From Clostridium sp. 1001271st1 H5 (lineage in GTDB: Bacteria; Bacillota; Clostridia; Lachnospirales; Lachnospiraceae): a DNA stretch of 64,000 bases. Below are positions 43,433-52,584 of this stretch, piece by piece; position 1 is the stretch's first letter, and each line of letters starts with the position of its first letter. Under the pieces are notes generated by a model. It made no database searches, was not told where the DNA came from, and saw nothing but the letters and a program-made list of their open reading frames with translations. The stretch lies in NCBI RefSeq assembly GCF_005845215.1, contig NZ_SPHO01000009.1, positions 186,001 to 250,000 on the forward strand. Direction: 5' to 3'. Both the position numbers and the translations under genes were made by a program.

Positions 43433-44286
43433 TATTCCACTAAATATCCAGGATTCCCGCTAATCATGGCCGCTATTTCCCCCACTGCAAATCCCATTTT
43501 CAGCAGATGCTGCCCATAATCCAATAACCCGTCATCCGGATATATACCATTGTCTTTTCCCAAGTCAGTGGTAATGATACACCGCTTGGCGCCTATGGTC
43601 CGAATCTCCAATGCCACCTTTTCCCAGGGAATGCATCCCTCTGCCGGAGATGTATAGGAATGTTCTATCCAGGCTCCCAATCGAACCAGCTCCTGCTGTT
43701 CCTCTGCTGTATAATGGGTAAATTCCCAGTCAGCGTGTGTTATAAGCAGCTTCCCAAATCCCCTCTTAGAAGCTTCCCTGGCAAGGGCAAAGGTTTCCTT
43801 ATGTGTAATATGGCCTGTGCCCAATACTAAATCATGGGACTGGACCACATCCAGCACTTCCTGCATCTCACGGCACAATTTACCCGATTCATCTATAAGA
43901 CAGTAAGACGGCACCGTCCGTCCGGCATCCAGCATGGTTTTCTGCATATCAATATATTGAGGCAGATGTTTCAGATAATAATCCTGCTGCGAAGCAGCGT
44001 CAAAGGTGGGACACCATACAATCTTTGCCCCCATCCTGGCAGCTGTTTCCACAGCCAGGGGATTCAGCCCGCCCACCGATGCATTTAAAGTAATGGTCCC
44101 CACTGCGTTGCACTCCGGATAACAGGCCCGGACCGCAGCAGCCTGAAGACAGGTGGGGGCGTAGTGGGACTTAATGGCAAATCCCTTCATTCCTCTCCTT
44201 ACTGCCCTCTCTGCCATCTCCAGCGCTGTCACGGAACGCGGTATGATGTCCGGACCGCAATGGATATGCAGGTCAAAAGTAGGATG
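43432..44286 (-). CDS. DUF6282 family metal-dependent hydrolase, 5' end unclear
   Basis: About 285 residues with amidohydrolase-like features: FDLHIHCGPDIIPRS (metal-binding HxH), GFAIKSHYAP, and GTGHITHKETFAL and LLITHADWEFTH carrying His residues. The family typically starts a few residues before DLHIH. Here no ATG, GTG or TTG with a site lies near that point: the frame extends about 63 codons upstream, but only across the antisense of the RraA-like gene. Coordinates mark where homology begins. It may be 5'-truncated and inactive. Confidence 0.7.
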   Translation of the reverse strand, partial: HPTFDLHIHCGPDIIPRSVTALEMAERAVRRGMKGFAIKSHYAPTCLQAAAVRACYPECNAVGTITLNASVGGLNPLAVETAARMGAKIVWCPTFDAASQQDYYLKHLPQYIDMQKTMLDAGRTVPSYCLIDESGKLCREMQEVLDVVQSHDLVLGTGHITHKETFALAREASKRGFGKLLITHADWEFTHYTAEEQQELVRLGAWIEHSYTSPAEGCIPWEKVALEIRTIGAKRCIITTDLGKDNGIYPDDGLLDYGQHLLKMGFAVGEIAAMISGNPGYLVE

Positions 44287-44965
44287 TGTGATTGTAGAAG
44301 ATTTTAAGCGGCCCGACAGGGCGCTGGTGGAAACGTTCAGGGGTGTGGCAGTAGCGAATCTGGACGACTGCATGAACCGCATATCGGCTGTCCATGAAGA
44401 TATACGGCCTGTCAACAAGGGACAGCTCCTGGGAACTGCGTTTACGGTCAAGGTTCCCTCCGGCGACAATCTCATGTTTCATGCAGCCATGGACCTGGCC
44501 AAACCCGGGGATGTGATTGTCATTGACGCAGGCGGGGATACCCGCCGTTCCATCTTTGGCGAGCTGATGGTGACATACTGCCGGAAACGCGGTATAGCGG
44601 GCATCGTGGTAGACGGTTCTCTCCGCGACGTGGACGCCATGTCCCAGCTTACCGACTTTCCGGTATACGCCAGGGGCATTACGCCGGACGGTCCCTACAA
44701 AAACGGACCGGGTGAAATCAATACTCCCATTGTGTGCGGCGGACGGCTGGTAAATCCCGGGGATATTGTAATCGGAGACCAGGACGGCGTTCTCTTTATC
44801 AGACCCCAGGACGCACCTTGGCTGTTGGAAAAAGTCAGTCAGCTTCATGAAAATGAAATAAGGATTATCAGTGCCATAGAAAAGGACGGCACCTATATCC
44901 GCCCCTGGGTAAAGGAAAAATTAGAAAGTCTGGGAGCCCAGCGCATAAACTACGTTGAATATTAA
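44243..44965 (+). CDS. RraA family protein (dimethylmenaquinone methyltransferase-like / HMG aldolase-like)
   Basis: About 240 residues, RraA fold. Blocks are LLGTAFTVKVPSGDNLMF, PGDVIVIDAGGDTRRSIFGE, GIAGIVVDGSLRDVDAM (Arg and Asp binding metal and substrate) and YKNGPGEINTPIVCGG. Relatives are HMG/CHA-type aldolases or decarboxylases and RNase E inhibitors. Family similarity begins at KVGCVIVEDFKRPD near 44276, where the neighbour on the other strand also begins. Possible starts are ATG 44243 or GTG 44288; neither has a strong site. It may be 5'-damaged. Confidence 0.72.
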   Translation: MMSGPQWICRSKVGCVIVEDFKRPDRALVETFRGVAVANLDDCMNRISAVHEDIRPVNKGQLLGTAFTVKVPSGDNLMFHAAMDLAKPGDVIVIDAGGDTRRSIFGELMVTYCRKRGIAGIVVDGSLRDVDAMSQLTDFPVYARGITPDGPYKNGPGEINTPIVCGGRLVNPGDIVIGDQDGVLFIRPQDAPWLLEKVSQLHENEIRIISAIEKDGTYIRPWVKEKLESLGAQRINYVEY

Positions 44966-45017
44966 TCCGGTCCATTTCATATGAACCATGGCAGCCTTGC
45001 AATTCCACCTATAAGAG

Positions 45018-45049
45018 CGCCGGAAAACAAATTCCGTTTTCCGGCGTTT
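45018..45049 (+). terminator. Terminator after the RraA-like gene
   Basis: CGCCGGAAAAC pairs perfectly with GTTTTCCGGCG around a 7-nt loop, followed by TTTC. It is also downstream of the reductase gene on the other strand. Confidence 0.8.
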
Positions 45050-45069
45050 CTAATCTAATGTTTCTAAAC

Positions 45070-46005
45070 TCATCCAAGCCAGCTGTTCTCCATCTCCTTA
45101 ATTCTCCGGTACAGCTCCCGGTTCACCGGCACCTCCAGACCTGCTTTCTCTGCCCGGCGAATCACTGTACCGGCAAAAAATTCCACCTCTGAGGGCCTGC
45201 GGGCCAGTCCGTCCTGCCGCATGGAAGGCATTCCGCCGGGATTCAGGCTGTCTATCAGTTCAACGTAGTCGTCCAAATCCTCCATGGTTACACGGATTCC
45301 CTCTCTCTGGGCCAGGGCCACCACCTCTGCCATGGCAGCCTTCATCATCTGCCTGGCCGGTCCCGGCTTTTGTACGGTTGCGTAGGTCCCTTCCGCCACC
45401 ATAACGGCCTGGTTCACGCCCACATTCAGCATCCATTTGCACCAGAGCCTGCGCAGAATGTCCGGCTCCCTGGTATAGGGAAGTCCTGTACGCTCAAACA
45501 ATTCCGTAACTGCATCCAGCATTCCCTCCTTCCAGGATTCCTCCCCGGGAATTCCAATGCATATCTGTCCCATATGGGAATAGGTCAGCTCATTTCCCAT
45601 CTTCACGGCATCCATGCCCTGGGCCACGCAGTACAGCATGTGCTCCATTCCCAGCATCCCTCCTATGACGGCTTCGCTGGTAATACCATTGAGTACGGAA
45701 AGAATCACGGTATCCTTTCCCACCTGGTTCCTGGCCATTGGCACGGATGCCTCCAGCGCTGTGGCCTTCACGGCAAATATCAGAAGCTGGGCCGGCCCCC
45801 TGGGGTCCGGTTCATCCCCCGGACGGACAGAGAAGTTCCACTCTTTTCCATTACAGTATACCGGTGCGCTGCGGTAACGCTCCACCCGCTCCCGGTCCGC
45901 CAGAAATGTAACCTGCTCCACCCCCAGGGTTCTTGCAAAAAAATCCCCGTACAATACGCCCAGCGCACCCATTCCCACAATGGATACTCTTGTAATCCTG
46001 TCCAT
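45070..46005 (-). CDS. Ketopantoate reductase family protein
   Basis: A 311-residue NADP-dependent reductase of the ApbA/PanE family. The nucleotide loop is VGMGALGVLYGDFFAR; the catalytic Lys and Asn lie in WCKWMLNVGVNQAVMVAEG; the C-terminal helix domain ends with FAGTVIRRAEKAGLEVPVN. Pantothenate synthesis is the classic role, but no other pan gene is nearby, so the substrate may be another 2-ketoacid. GGAGGAAAGCC precedes the ATG. Confidence 0.88.
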   Translation of the reverse strand: MDRITRVSIVGMGALGVLYGDFFARTLGVEQVTFLADRERVERYRSAPVYCNGKEWNFSVRPGDEPDPRGPAQLLIFAVKATALEASVPMARNQVGKDTVILSVLNGITSEAVIGGMLGMEHMLYCVAQGMDAVKMGNELTYSHMGQICIGIPGEESWKEGMLDAVTELFERTGLPYTREPDILRRLWCKWMLNVGVNQAVMVAEGTYATVQKPGPARQMMKAAMAEVVALAQREGIRVTMEDLDDYVELIDSLNPGGMPSMRQDGLARRPSEVEFFAGTVIRRAEKAGLEVPVNRELYRRIKEMENSWLG

Positions 46006-46022
46006 GGCTTTCCTCCAACTGA

Positions 46023-46562
46023 TTAATAGAACCTGGCAATCTCCTCAACCATGTTACGCTTTGGCATCTGAGGGTCGGCTGCACCGTATCCAAGGGCAAT
46101 GACCGACACCACCTCCTGGTCCTCACCGATGGAGAGCAGTTCTCTCAGCTTATCAGCATCCCTTATTCCCATAACCAGGGTGTCCAGGCCCAAATCCCTT
46201 GCCTTCAGCAGCAGGTTCTGGTTATGCATTCCCAAATCATAGCACCCCCAGCCGTTTCCCAGTTCATTGGAAGGGGTTCCGTCATTGTCATAGCCTGAAC
46301 GGTTCTTAACAAAGGAGGCCACAATCAGCACCGGTGCGTCCTTGCAGTTTGTCTGGTTAAAGGACGGCAGACAGGTTTCCTTTACTGTTTTCAGCATGTC
46401 ATCCGACATGACCACATAGTATCTGGCTGTCTGGGAATTCTTCCAGGACGGCGCAAAGACAGCTGCCTTAAGGACTTCCTCCACCTGCCCGCGGCTTACC
46501 TTCCTGTCCGGCTGGTACTTTCTCATACTTCTTCTTTCCCTTAATACTGCATCTAATTCCAT
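46023..46562 (-). CDS. Nitroreductase family protein
   Basis: A 179-residue FMN flavoprotein. The N-terminal RRSMRKYQPDRKVSRGQVEE and the block AAVFAPSWKNSQTARYYVV (FMN phosphate and dimer contacts) are typical; GNGWGCYDLGMHNQNLLLKA follows. It would reduce nitro compounds or quinones with NAD(P)H. GGAGGAATATCAT precedes the ATG. It lies 17 bp upstream of the ketopantoate reductase-like gene, and the two probably share an mRNA. Confidence 0.9.
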   Translation of the reverse strand: MELDAVLRERRSMRKYQPDRKVSRGQVEEVLKAAVFAPSWKNSQTARYYVVMSDDMLKTVKETCLPSFNQTNCKDAPVLIVASFVKNRSGYDNDGTPSNELGNGWGCYDLGMHNQNLLLKARDLGLDTLVMGIRDADKLRELLSIGEDQEVVSVIALGYGAADPQMPKRNMVEEIARFY

Positions 46563-46585
46563 ATGATATTCCTCCTATCCATTTT

Positions 46586-47269
46586 TTATAGATGGAAACC
46601 GCCTTTTAGAGCCACAAAATCAGCTGCCTCTGAAAGCCGTCTGTAGAACTGGGGGTAAAACCCTTCCCCGCCGCTGTAAGGAATTATGTAGAACTGCTTC
46701 AGCACATACATATCCACGGTTTTCCTCACATCCGGGTTCCCGTTTTCCTCCAGCCCTTTTTCCAGGTCCTTGAGAAAATAATGCCAGTCATTTACAAACT
46801 TCTCATATTCCTTTACATCCGGGGTATCTATCCACTTGCGGACCTTTACCTTGCTCCTGTTCTCCCTGCGGCATTCGTGGACCTGCAGGAAGTAACTGAA
46901 GGACCGGTTCTCATACAGCCTTCCCAGCGGGAAAAGACGGCAGAATCCCGGCCTGCAGGGGTGGATGCTGCATCTGCCCTCCCCGTCCAGGAAGGAACAG
47001 GCCTCATCCCTGCCCGTCATCCGCACGTTGGGCAGGATGATGCCATCCACCACATTCATCTCAAGTGGCCCGGCCAGAAGCTGTTCCGGGGTCATGCCCA
47101 TGTTCACCGTAAGGCGGAACATATCCAGAGGGTCCAGTATAATGGACGTCCCCATTTTACGGCAGCAGGCAGAACAGCCTTCACAGCCCCCGCTGTCAGC
47201 CCTCACCATATCATTGATACCATATAATTTTCCGTCGGATATGTCCTCCAGACTGACCGCTCGTTCCAT
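46586..47269 (-). CDS. YkgJ family cysteine cluster protein
   Basis: A 227-residue cytoplasmic protein with a zinc- or iron-binding cysteine cluster: CEGCSACCRKMGTSIILDP, then EACSFLDGEGRCSIHPCRPG and FCRLFPLGRL. The family has no settled function. The ATG at 47269 is chosen because homologues begin near VSLEDISDGKLYG; the frame is open 25 codons further with no strong site. It precedes the nitroreductase by 23 bp. Confidence 0.85.
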   Translation of the reverse strand: MERAVSLEDISDGKLYGINDMVRADSGGCEGCSACCRKMGTSIILDPLDMFRLTVNMGMTPEQLLAGPLEMNVVDGIILPNVRMTGRDEACSFLDGEGRCSIHPCRPGFCRLFPLGRLYENRSFSYFLQVHECRRENRSKVKVRKWIDTPDVKEYEKFVNDWHYFLKDLEKGLEENGNPDVRKTVDMYVLKQFYIIPYSGGEGFYPQFYRRLSEAADFVALKGGFHL

Positions 47270-47394
47270 GATTTCCAATACTCCCTTTCCAGCAGTTTCC
47301 ATATTATTTCTAACAGACAGTATACCACCCTTTCCCGTGTTCACGCAACCATGCTTTTACGGGCAGAGTACAGCTTGTTCACCCCTGGCGCACC

Positions 47395-47481
47395 TTATTC
47401 CCTTTCATTATTGGAACTGCGGCCCGGAGCCCGCAGAACTTCCTTTTCATAAAACCTGATATTGGCCTTGGTGATTCCTGC
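47395..47481 (-). pseudogene. Remnant of a MerR-type regulator
   Basis: In the minus-strand frame ending at 47395, the stretch GITKANIRFYEKEVLRAPGR closely matches the first helix-turn-helix of MerR regulators (typically GITKANIRFYEKEGLL). It is followed by SSNNERE and a stop where a MerR protein would continue NNYRxY. The upstream frame does not look like a MerR N terminus. It is a short decayed fragment. Confidence 0.5.
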
Positions 47482-47510
47482 ATTTTTACGTTCCGGCAAA
47501 CAACAAAGAG

Positions 47511-47550
47511 GCAGAGGAATGACGCGCCTGGGGCGCACATTTCCTCTGCC
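47511..47550 (-). terminator. Terminator after the Fur-like gene
   Basis: GGCAGAGGAA on one side pairs with TTCCTCTGCC on the other, with GCGCC / GGCGC inside. On the minus strand a T-rich TCTTTGTTGTTT follows. It lies 14 bp after the Fur-like stop. Confidence 0.75.
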
Positions 47551-47563
47551 GTATGTTCTGTTT

Positions 47564-47872
47564 CTAATCCAGCCAGTCCCGGGCCCGGTTCTCCACACAG
47601 GGACGGTCCGGCAGGCTGTAGCGGTAGCATCTGCTGAATACCCCAATCTCTTCCAGGGTAGATACCATGCGGTACACGGTTGCCATACCGATGGTCGCGT
47701 CACGCTTTGCCGCCTCGTAATATATCTCTTTACAGCAGTTCCATTTTCCGCTCAGTATGACATCCAGAAGGACCATACGCTGTTTGGTCATACGTTTCCC
47801 CTGGCTCCTCAGTTCCTGGATGACCCGCTCCTTCTGCCACATGCGGGACTCCTCTCTTTGTTTCCATGGCAT
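47564..47872 (-). CDS. Short Fur family regulator, C-terminal domain missing
   Basis: A 102-residue protein containing only the Fur winged helix (QRMVLLDVILSGKWNCCKEI and ATVYRMVSTLEEIGVFSRC). The dimerisation and metal-binding domain (HHHH and CxxC motifs, about 50 residues) is absent: the frame stops after PCVENRARDWLD. Full Fur proteins have about 140 residues. It may be a truncated relic or a special short regulator. AAAGGAG precedes the ATG. It lies downstream of feoA in the same direction. Confidence 0.75.
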   Translation of the reverse strand: MPWKQREESRMWQKERVIQELRSQGKRMTKQRMVLLDVILSGKWNCCKEIYYEAAKRDATIGMATVYRMVSTLEEIGVFSRCYRYSLPDRPCVENRARDWLD

Positions 47873-47976
47873 ATCACATCAGCTCCTTTACTTTGCTGTC
47901 AGGCATTACCCCCTGCCCTTTGGACATTCCTCCGGCCTCTCTGGCGGAAAGCAATTCAAACATATGCTCCTGAGGC

Positions 47977-48186
47977 TTATATCATAATTTTATTTGCCAT
48001 CTCCCTGCTGACTGCCACCCGCGATTCCCTGATATGTACAATCACATTGCCGTTATTCACAGACACTATGGTTACAGGAGTGCCTGGTGTGAATCCCATG
48101 CTCTTCAGATGACGGCGAATTTCTTCCTTGCCTCCCAGACGGGTGATGGATGCGGATTCACCGGTTCTTGCCATTGTCAAAGGCAT
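47977..48186 (-). CDS. feoA: FeoA domain protein
   Basis: A 69-residue SH3-like FeoA protein (LKSMGFTPGTPVTIVSVNNG, VIVHIRESRVAVSREMANKI). FeoA assists FeoB, the ferrous iron transporter, but no feoB is in the window. CGGAGGAGGG precedes the ATG. The promoter overlaps a palindrome of the kind bound by DtxR/MntR-type regulators. Confidence 0.9.
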   Translation of the reverse strand: MPLTMARTGESASITRLGGKEEIRRHLKSMGFTPGTPVTIVSVNNGNVIVHIRESRVAVSREMANKIMI

Positions 48187-48206
48187 TTTATACCCTCCTC
48201 CGTTAA

Positions 48207-48223
48207 GTAAGTTGTCGCTAACC
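48207..48223. promoter_or_regulatory. Metalloregulator-like box 2 (feoA leader)
   Basis: GTAAGTTGTCGCTAACC lies 21 bp upstream of the feoA start. It is a near-inverted copy of the promoter box at 48303-48318 (GTTAGTTGGTGCTAAT on the minus strand), pointing to one regulator binding both. Confidence 0.55.
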
Positions 48224-48300
48224 CTATTCTTTAAAATATGCAGCCGGAATCTCCTGCTTCCTGTTCTTTGCAGGAATCAGCACATCCTGACTGCATATAT

Positions 48301-48329
48301 AGATTAGCACCAACTAACTTTCTTGTCAA
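48301..48329 (-). promoter_or_regulatory. feoA promoter with overlapping metalloregulator box 1
   Basis: On the minus strand TTGACA (48324-48329) and TAATCT (48301-48306) are 17 bp apart. The spacer and -10 contain GTTAGTTGGTGCTAAT (48303-48318), with TTAG / CTAA half-sites as in DtxR/MntR boxes. Binding there would block transcription. Confidence 0.7.
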
Positions 48330-48396
48330 GAATTTTTTACTGGCTCAGACGGTTTTTGTTTTGTTTTTCCGCTTATGACAGCGCGCCCTCTGGCCA

Positions 48397-50598
48397 TCAT
48401 CCCTTATCCTCCAGCTTAAGACCGGCCAGCGCCTTGGCGAATGCATTGTTAACCGGCTCCCCGGCTTCCTTATTCTGCTGGTTCAGATACCTGGCCACGT
48501 CCTTTTTTGTCACGCCTGCGCCTTCCTTTTTCCTGCGCTCCTCAAACGCCTTCAGCTTCTCCTTGTGGCCGCATTTGCACACAAATACCTGGGTGTCCCC
48601 CTTGCCCTTAAGCTCCATCTTCTTATGGCACACAGGGCATCTGGCATTGGAGGTACGTGAAAGAACCTCCCGGTGGCCGCACTCCCGGTCCTGGCACACC
48701 AGCATCTGCGTGTTCTTTCCCTTTACTGCCAGCATCCGTTTTCCGCATACAGGGCATTTTGTGTTGGTCAGGTTGTCATGGCGGAAAGAGCCTTCCCCTG
48801 TCTTAATCTGGCGAATCAGCTCCTGGGAATAGCCCCGGATATCCTTCATGAACGCGCCCCTTTTCAGGTTTCCTTTTGCAATGCCCGACAGCTTCATCTC
48901 CCAGTCCGCTGTCAGCTCCGGCTTCTTCAGGTCCTCAGGCACCAGCTCCAGAAGCTGCCTTGCCTTGGATGTAAGATAGATATCCTTGCCCCGCTTTTCA
49001 AGCAGAAAGCTGGAAAACAGTTTTTCTATGATATCAGCCCTGGTGGCAACGGTGCCCAGACCGCCTGTTTCGCCCAGGGTCTTTGCCATGGCCTTATCCT
49101 TTGTCTCCATATAGGCCACGGGATTTTCCATGGCGGAAAGCAGCGTTGCCTCATTAAAGGGAGCCGGCGGTTTTGTCTTACCCTCCGTCATCTTAAGGGA
49201 CAGGCCCTTTAGCACATCCCCCCTTTTCAGGTCCGGCAGCTGCTGGTCCTTTACCTCAGTCTCATCCCCGTCTTCCCCGTCTTCCACAGCCGTGTCATAA
49301 GCAGCTTTCCATCCCTGGCTCTTTACAATCCTTCCCTTTGCAATAAACCGCTCGCCCCGGATATCCACCCCAAGGCTGGTTTCATCATATTCAAAAGGCG
49401 GATACAGGACGGCAAGAAACCTGCGGACCACCAAATCATAAATCCTGCGCTCATCAATGGTCATGTGGTCCAGCTGCACATACTGTTCCGTGGGAATGAT
49501 AGCGTGATGGTCCGATACCTTGCTGTTATCCACAAAAAAAGGCTTTGCCGGCAGGGGCTGGTTCACCAGGCGGCCGGCCAGGGTCTTATAAGGGCCGATG
49601 GCGCACGCCTTCAGCCGTTCCTTAAGGGTGGGAACAATATCCGCGCTCAGGTATCTGGAATCGGTTCTGGGGTAGGTCAGGACCTTATGGTTCTCGTAGA
49701 GGCGCTGCATGATGTTCAGCGTGTCTTTGGCAGAGTAATTAAACCGTTTATTGGCATCCCGCTGCAGCTCAGTCAGGTCATAGAGCAGGGGGGCGGATGT
49801 CTTTTTAGGTGTGCGCTTTACCTCAGCCACAACAGCCGGCTCCCCCTTAAGATTCTGGGCCAGGCCCTCTATCCGGCCGCGTTCAAAGGAACGGTGGCTG
49901 CCTGTGCTCACATCCTGCCATGTAAGGACCAGTCCGTCCGTTCTGGCCTGAAGACCAAAGTACGGCTGAGGCACAAAGGCACGTATCTGGGCCTCCCGCT
50001 TTGCTATCATAGCCAGGGTGGGGGTCTGGACGCGGCCGCAGGAGAGCTGGGCATTGTATTTGCAGGTCAGGGCCCTGGTGGCATTGATGCCCACCAGCCA
50101 GTCCGCCTCTGCCCTGCACATGGCTGCATCATACAGACTATCGTATTCCCTGCCGTCTTTCAGGTTTGCAAATCCTTCCCGGATGGCTTTGTCTGTCACA
50201 GACGATATCCACAGACGGCGGATGGGTTTGCTGCATCCTGTCTTTTTCAGAATCAGCCGGGCTACCAATTCGCCTTCCCTTCCCGCATCAGTGGCAATGA
50301 TGATATCCCCCACATCCCCGCGGTAAATCTGGGTCTTCACAGCCTGGTACTGTCTGGCAGTCTGCTTGATGACCTCCAGTTTAAATACCTCAGGCATCAT
50401 GGGAAGGTCCTCCATCCTCCACTCCTTATACTTCTTATCATAATCCTCCGGGTCCGCCAGAGTCACCAGGTGGCCCAGCCCCCAGGTAACCACATAGCGT
50501 TCCCCCTCTATGGCGCCGTTTATATTCTTCCCGCATTTAAGAACCCGGGCAATGTCCCGGGCAACAGAAGGTTTTTCTGCTATTACAAGTGATTTCAT
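48397..50598 (-). CDS. topB: DNA topoisomerase III
   Basis: A 733-residue type IA topoisomerase. The Toprim start is SLVIAEKPSVARDIA, the acidic motif ATDAGREGELVARLI, and the active Tyr lies in LTYPRTDSRYLS. C-terminal zinc-ribbon-like repeats (CPVCGKRMLAVKGKN and CPVCHKKMELKG) follow. It relaxes and decatenates DNA, often with RecQ. The ATG at 50598 has AAGGAG nine bases upstream; the open frame beyond lies in the methyltransferase gene. Its end is 210 bp upstream of feoA. Confidence 0.95.
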   Translation of the reverse strand: MKSLVIAEKPSVARDIARVLKCGKNINGAIEGERYVVTWGLGHLVTLADPEDYDKKYKEWRMEDLPMMPEVFKLEVIKQTARQYQAVKTQIYRGDVGDIIIATDAGREGELVARLILKKTGCSKPIRRLWISSVTDKAIREGFANLKDGREYDSLYDAAMCRAEADWLVGINATRALTCKYNAQLSCGRVQTPTLAMIAKREAQIRAFVPQPYFGLQARTDGLVLTWQDVSTGSHRSFERGRIEGLAQNLKGEPAVVAEVKRTPKKTSAPLLYDLTELQRDANKRFNYSAKDTLNIMQRLYENHKVLTYPRTDSRYLSADIVPTLKERLKACAIGPYKTLAGRLVNQPLPAKPFFVDNSKVSDHHAIIPTEQYVQLDHMTIDERRIYDLVVRRFLAVLYPPFEYDETSLGVDIRGERFIAKGRIVKSQGWKAAYDTAVEDGEDGDETEVKDQQLPDLKRGDVLKGLSLKMTEGKTKPPAPFNEATLLSAMENPVAYMETKDKAMAKTLGETGGLGTVATRADIIEKLFSSFLLEKRGKDIYLTSKARQLLELVPEDLKKPELTADWEMKLSGIAKGNLKRGAFMKDIRGYSQELIRQIKTGEGSFRHDNLTNTKCPVCGKRMLAVKGKNTQMLVCQDRECGHREVLSRTSNARCPVCHKKMELKGKGDTQVFVCKCGHKEKLKAFEERRKKEGAGVTKKDVARYLNQQNKEAGEPVNNAFAKALAGLKLEDKG

Positions 50599-50647
50599 CG
50601 ATGTACTCCTTATCTTGATTTCTAACCGGTGTCTCTGCCGTCCTCTG

Positions 50648-51382
50648 TCAGGAACGTTTTCTGGCCGACACAATTAACATCATAGGCCTTCGCATCTCAT
50701 CCCGCATACCGGGTATATGGAACATACTCTCCGGCGGCTGGGGCTCCACCACCTGGCAGAGTTCAAATCCATGGGTCAAAAGGGTGTTGAGGTACGTGGT
50801 CAGGGTACGGTGGTACTTAATCACTTCTTCCCCCAGGAAAACAGCCTTTCTTTTTCCCTCATAATAATAATTATCCACAGGAAAATGAAGGATATTTCCC
50901 TCCTCGTCATAATACCAATCCTGGGTTCCATAGGCAGTGAATACAGGATGCTCCACAGAAAACACAAAATATCCACCAGGCGCCAGCCCATCCCTCACTT
51001 TATCCACCACCTGGCTGAAGCTTTCCACATAGTGGAATGCCAGTGAACTCAGCACCACATCAAAGGATTCCTCCGGAAAATCAATATCCTCCATAGCGCA
51101 TTCCACATACTGCACCCTGGAATCATTTGTCTTTTCCCTGGCCACCTCCAGCATCTTACCGGATATGTCCACACCCACGGCAGAGACAGCCCCCTGCTCC
51201 ATGGCATAAATACAATGCCAGCCATACCCGCAGCCCAAATCCAGCACACGCTGCCCCCCAAAATCAGGCAGCAGCGCCTTCAGTGTCTCCCATTCGCCTG
51301 CTCCCGACAGTCCTTTTTTAGAACGCTCCATCTGGCTGTATTTTTCAAAAAATATTTCATTGTCATATTTATTCTCTTTCAT
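50648..51382 (-). CDS. Class I SAM-dependent methyltransferase
   Basis: A 244-residue methyltransferase. Motif I is [16 protein letters not shown], motif [22 protein letters not shown], motif [17 protein letters not shown]. The substrate is unknown. AAAAGGAGATAAGG precedes the ATG. It sits 49 bp upstream of topB on the same strand and may share its transcript. Confidence 0.9.
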   Translation of the reverse strand: MKENKYDNEIFFEKYSQMERSKKGLSGAGEWETLKALLPDFGGQRVLDLGCGYGWHCIYAMEQGAVSAVGVDISGKMLEVAREKTNDSRVQYVECAMEDIDFPEESFDVVLSSLAFHYVESFSQVVDKVRDGLAPGGYFVFSVEHPVFTAYGTQDWYYDEEGNILHFPVDNYYYEGKRKAVFLGEEVIKYHRTLTTYLNTLLTHGFELCQVVEPQPPESMFHIPGMRDEMRRPMMLIVSARKRS

Positions 51383-51510
51383 CCTTATCTCCTTTTCCCC
51401 GCGGCATTTCCTTCATTCTAACATATTCCCTCTGGCATGTCACCGCTGTTTTCATTTCTTCATATAGTATACTGTACCCTGTTAATCCCCACCCCAAAGG
51501 AGGAATGACT

Positions 51511-52527
51511 ATGAAATATTTACGGGGCGCAGCAGGTATTATCCTGTCCCTTATCTTTGCCGTGTGCTTCATGTGCTCTCCTGCATTTGCGGCTTCCCGC
51601 CTGTACCATGGCATGGATGTCAGCAGCTGGCAGGGCGATATTGATTTCCAGGCAGTCCGGGCAGCCGGTATCGAGGTGGTCTATATCCGGACCGGCGTGG
51701 GACCGGATTACGTGGATTCCCGCTTCCAGTCCAACTATGAAAACGCCCTGGATGCAGGCATGAAAATTGGCTACTATCACTATGTAACTGCCTCCAACAC
51801 AATCCAGGCCAGGCAGCAGGCAGAATTCTTCTATTCCTTAATACAGGACAAGCAGATTGACTGCTATCCGGCCATGGATTTTGAATCCTTCCCAGGTCTG
51901 AGCCGCCAGGAAATCAACGCCATTGGCCTGGCTTTTATGGAAACCCTGGCCAGCCGCCTGGGATACGGTCCTGCCCTGTATACAGACTCCTACAACGCCG
52001 CCGCCCTGTGGAACAGCGGCTTCTCTTCCTACCCCCTGTGGGTAGCTGATTACGATGTAAACCAGCCCGAAAGTACGGGCCCATGGGATACCTGGGATGG
52101 ATTCCAGTACTCGGACACCGGACAGGTGCCGGGAGTCAGCGGTAATGCGGACATGGATTTCTTCAAAGACTCCATGTTCATTGTCTCCCAGCCGCCTCAG
52201 CCGGAACCATCTCCCGGCGCCATAGGAGCCCTTCTCACTTACAAGGTGCAGGGAGGCGACACCCTGTGGGGTATCTCCAGAAGATTCCGCACCACGGTGG
52301 GCCAGCTGGCTGAATTAAACCGCATTGCCAATCCCAATGTAATTTATACAGGACAGATACTGGAGATTCCGGATGCCCCGGGCACCATCATATACCGGGT
52401 AAAAAGCGGCGATACCCTCTCCGCCATTGCAAACCGGTTTGACACCAGCGTATCTGACCTGGCGTACACCAACGGCATAGCAAACCCCAACCTGATTTAT
52501 GCGGGGCAGGTTCTTGTCATACCATAA
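51511..52527 (+). CDS. Secreted GH25 lysozyme with two LysM repeats
   Basis: A 338-residue exported muramidase. A signal peptide (about 1-29, ending AFAAS) is followed by a GH25 domain: [24 protein letters not shown], and [10 protein letters not shown] with the catalytic acidic pair. Two LysM repeats end the protein ([16 protein letters not shown] and [16 protein letters not shown]). It would bind and cut peptidoglycan. The second of two close ATGs is chosen because AAAGGAGG lies eight bases before it. A terminator follows. Confidence 0.93.
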   Translation: MKYLRGAAGIILSLIFAVCFMCSPAFAASRLYHGMDVSSWQGDIDFQAVRAAGIEVVYIRTGVGPDYVDSRFQSNYENALDAGMKIGYYHYVTASNTIQARQQAEFFYSLIQDKQIDCYPAMDFESFPGLSRQEINAIGLAFMETLASRLGYGPALYTDSYNAAALWNSGFSSYPLWVADYDVNQPESTGPWDTWDGFQYSDTGQVPGVSGNADMDFFKDSMFIVSQPPQPEPSPGAIGALLTYKVQGGDTLWGISRRFRTTVGQLAELNRIANPNVIYTGQILEIPDAPGTIIYRVKSGDTLSAIANRFDTSVSDLAYTNGIANPNLIYAGQVLVIP

Positions 52528-52533
52528 TGTCAA

Positions 52534-52577
52534 AAAGGGATATCCTGAAAGCCTGCAGGCTACGGGATATCCCCTTC
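52534..52577 (+). terminator. Terminator after the GH25 gene
   Basis: AAGGGATATCC pairs with GGGATATCCCCTT, with a second small palindrome CCTGCAGG in the loop, followed by CTTT. It also serves the convergent VWA gene. Confidence 0.75.
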
Positions 52578-52584
52578 TTTGCTG

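Noticed and set aside
44287..44475. N-terminal extension of the DUF6282 frame
   Set aside because: The extra 63 codons are antisense to the RraA-like gene and show no family similarity.
49465..50592. 375-codon plus-strand frame
   Set aside because: Antisense to topB; long only because of the codon bias of that gene.
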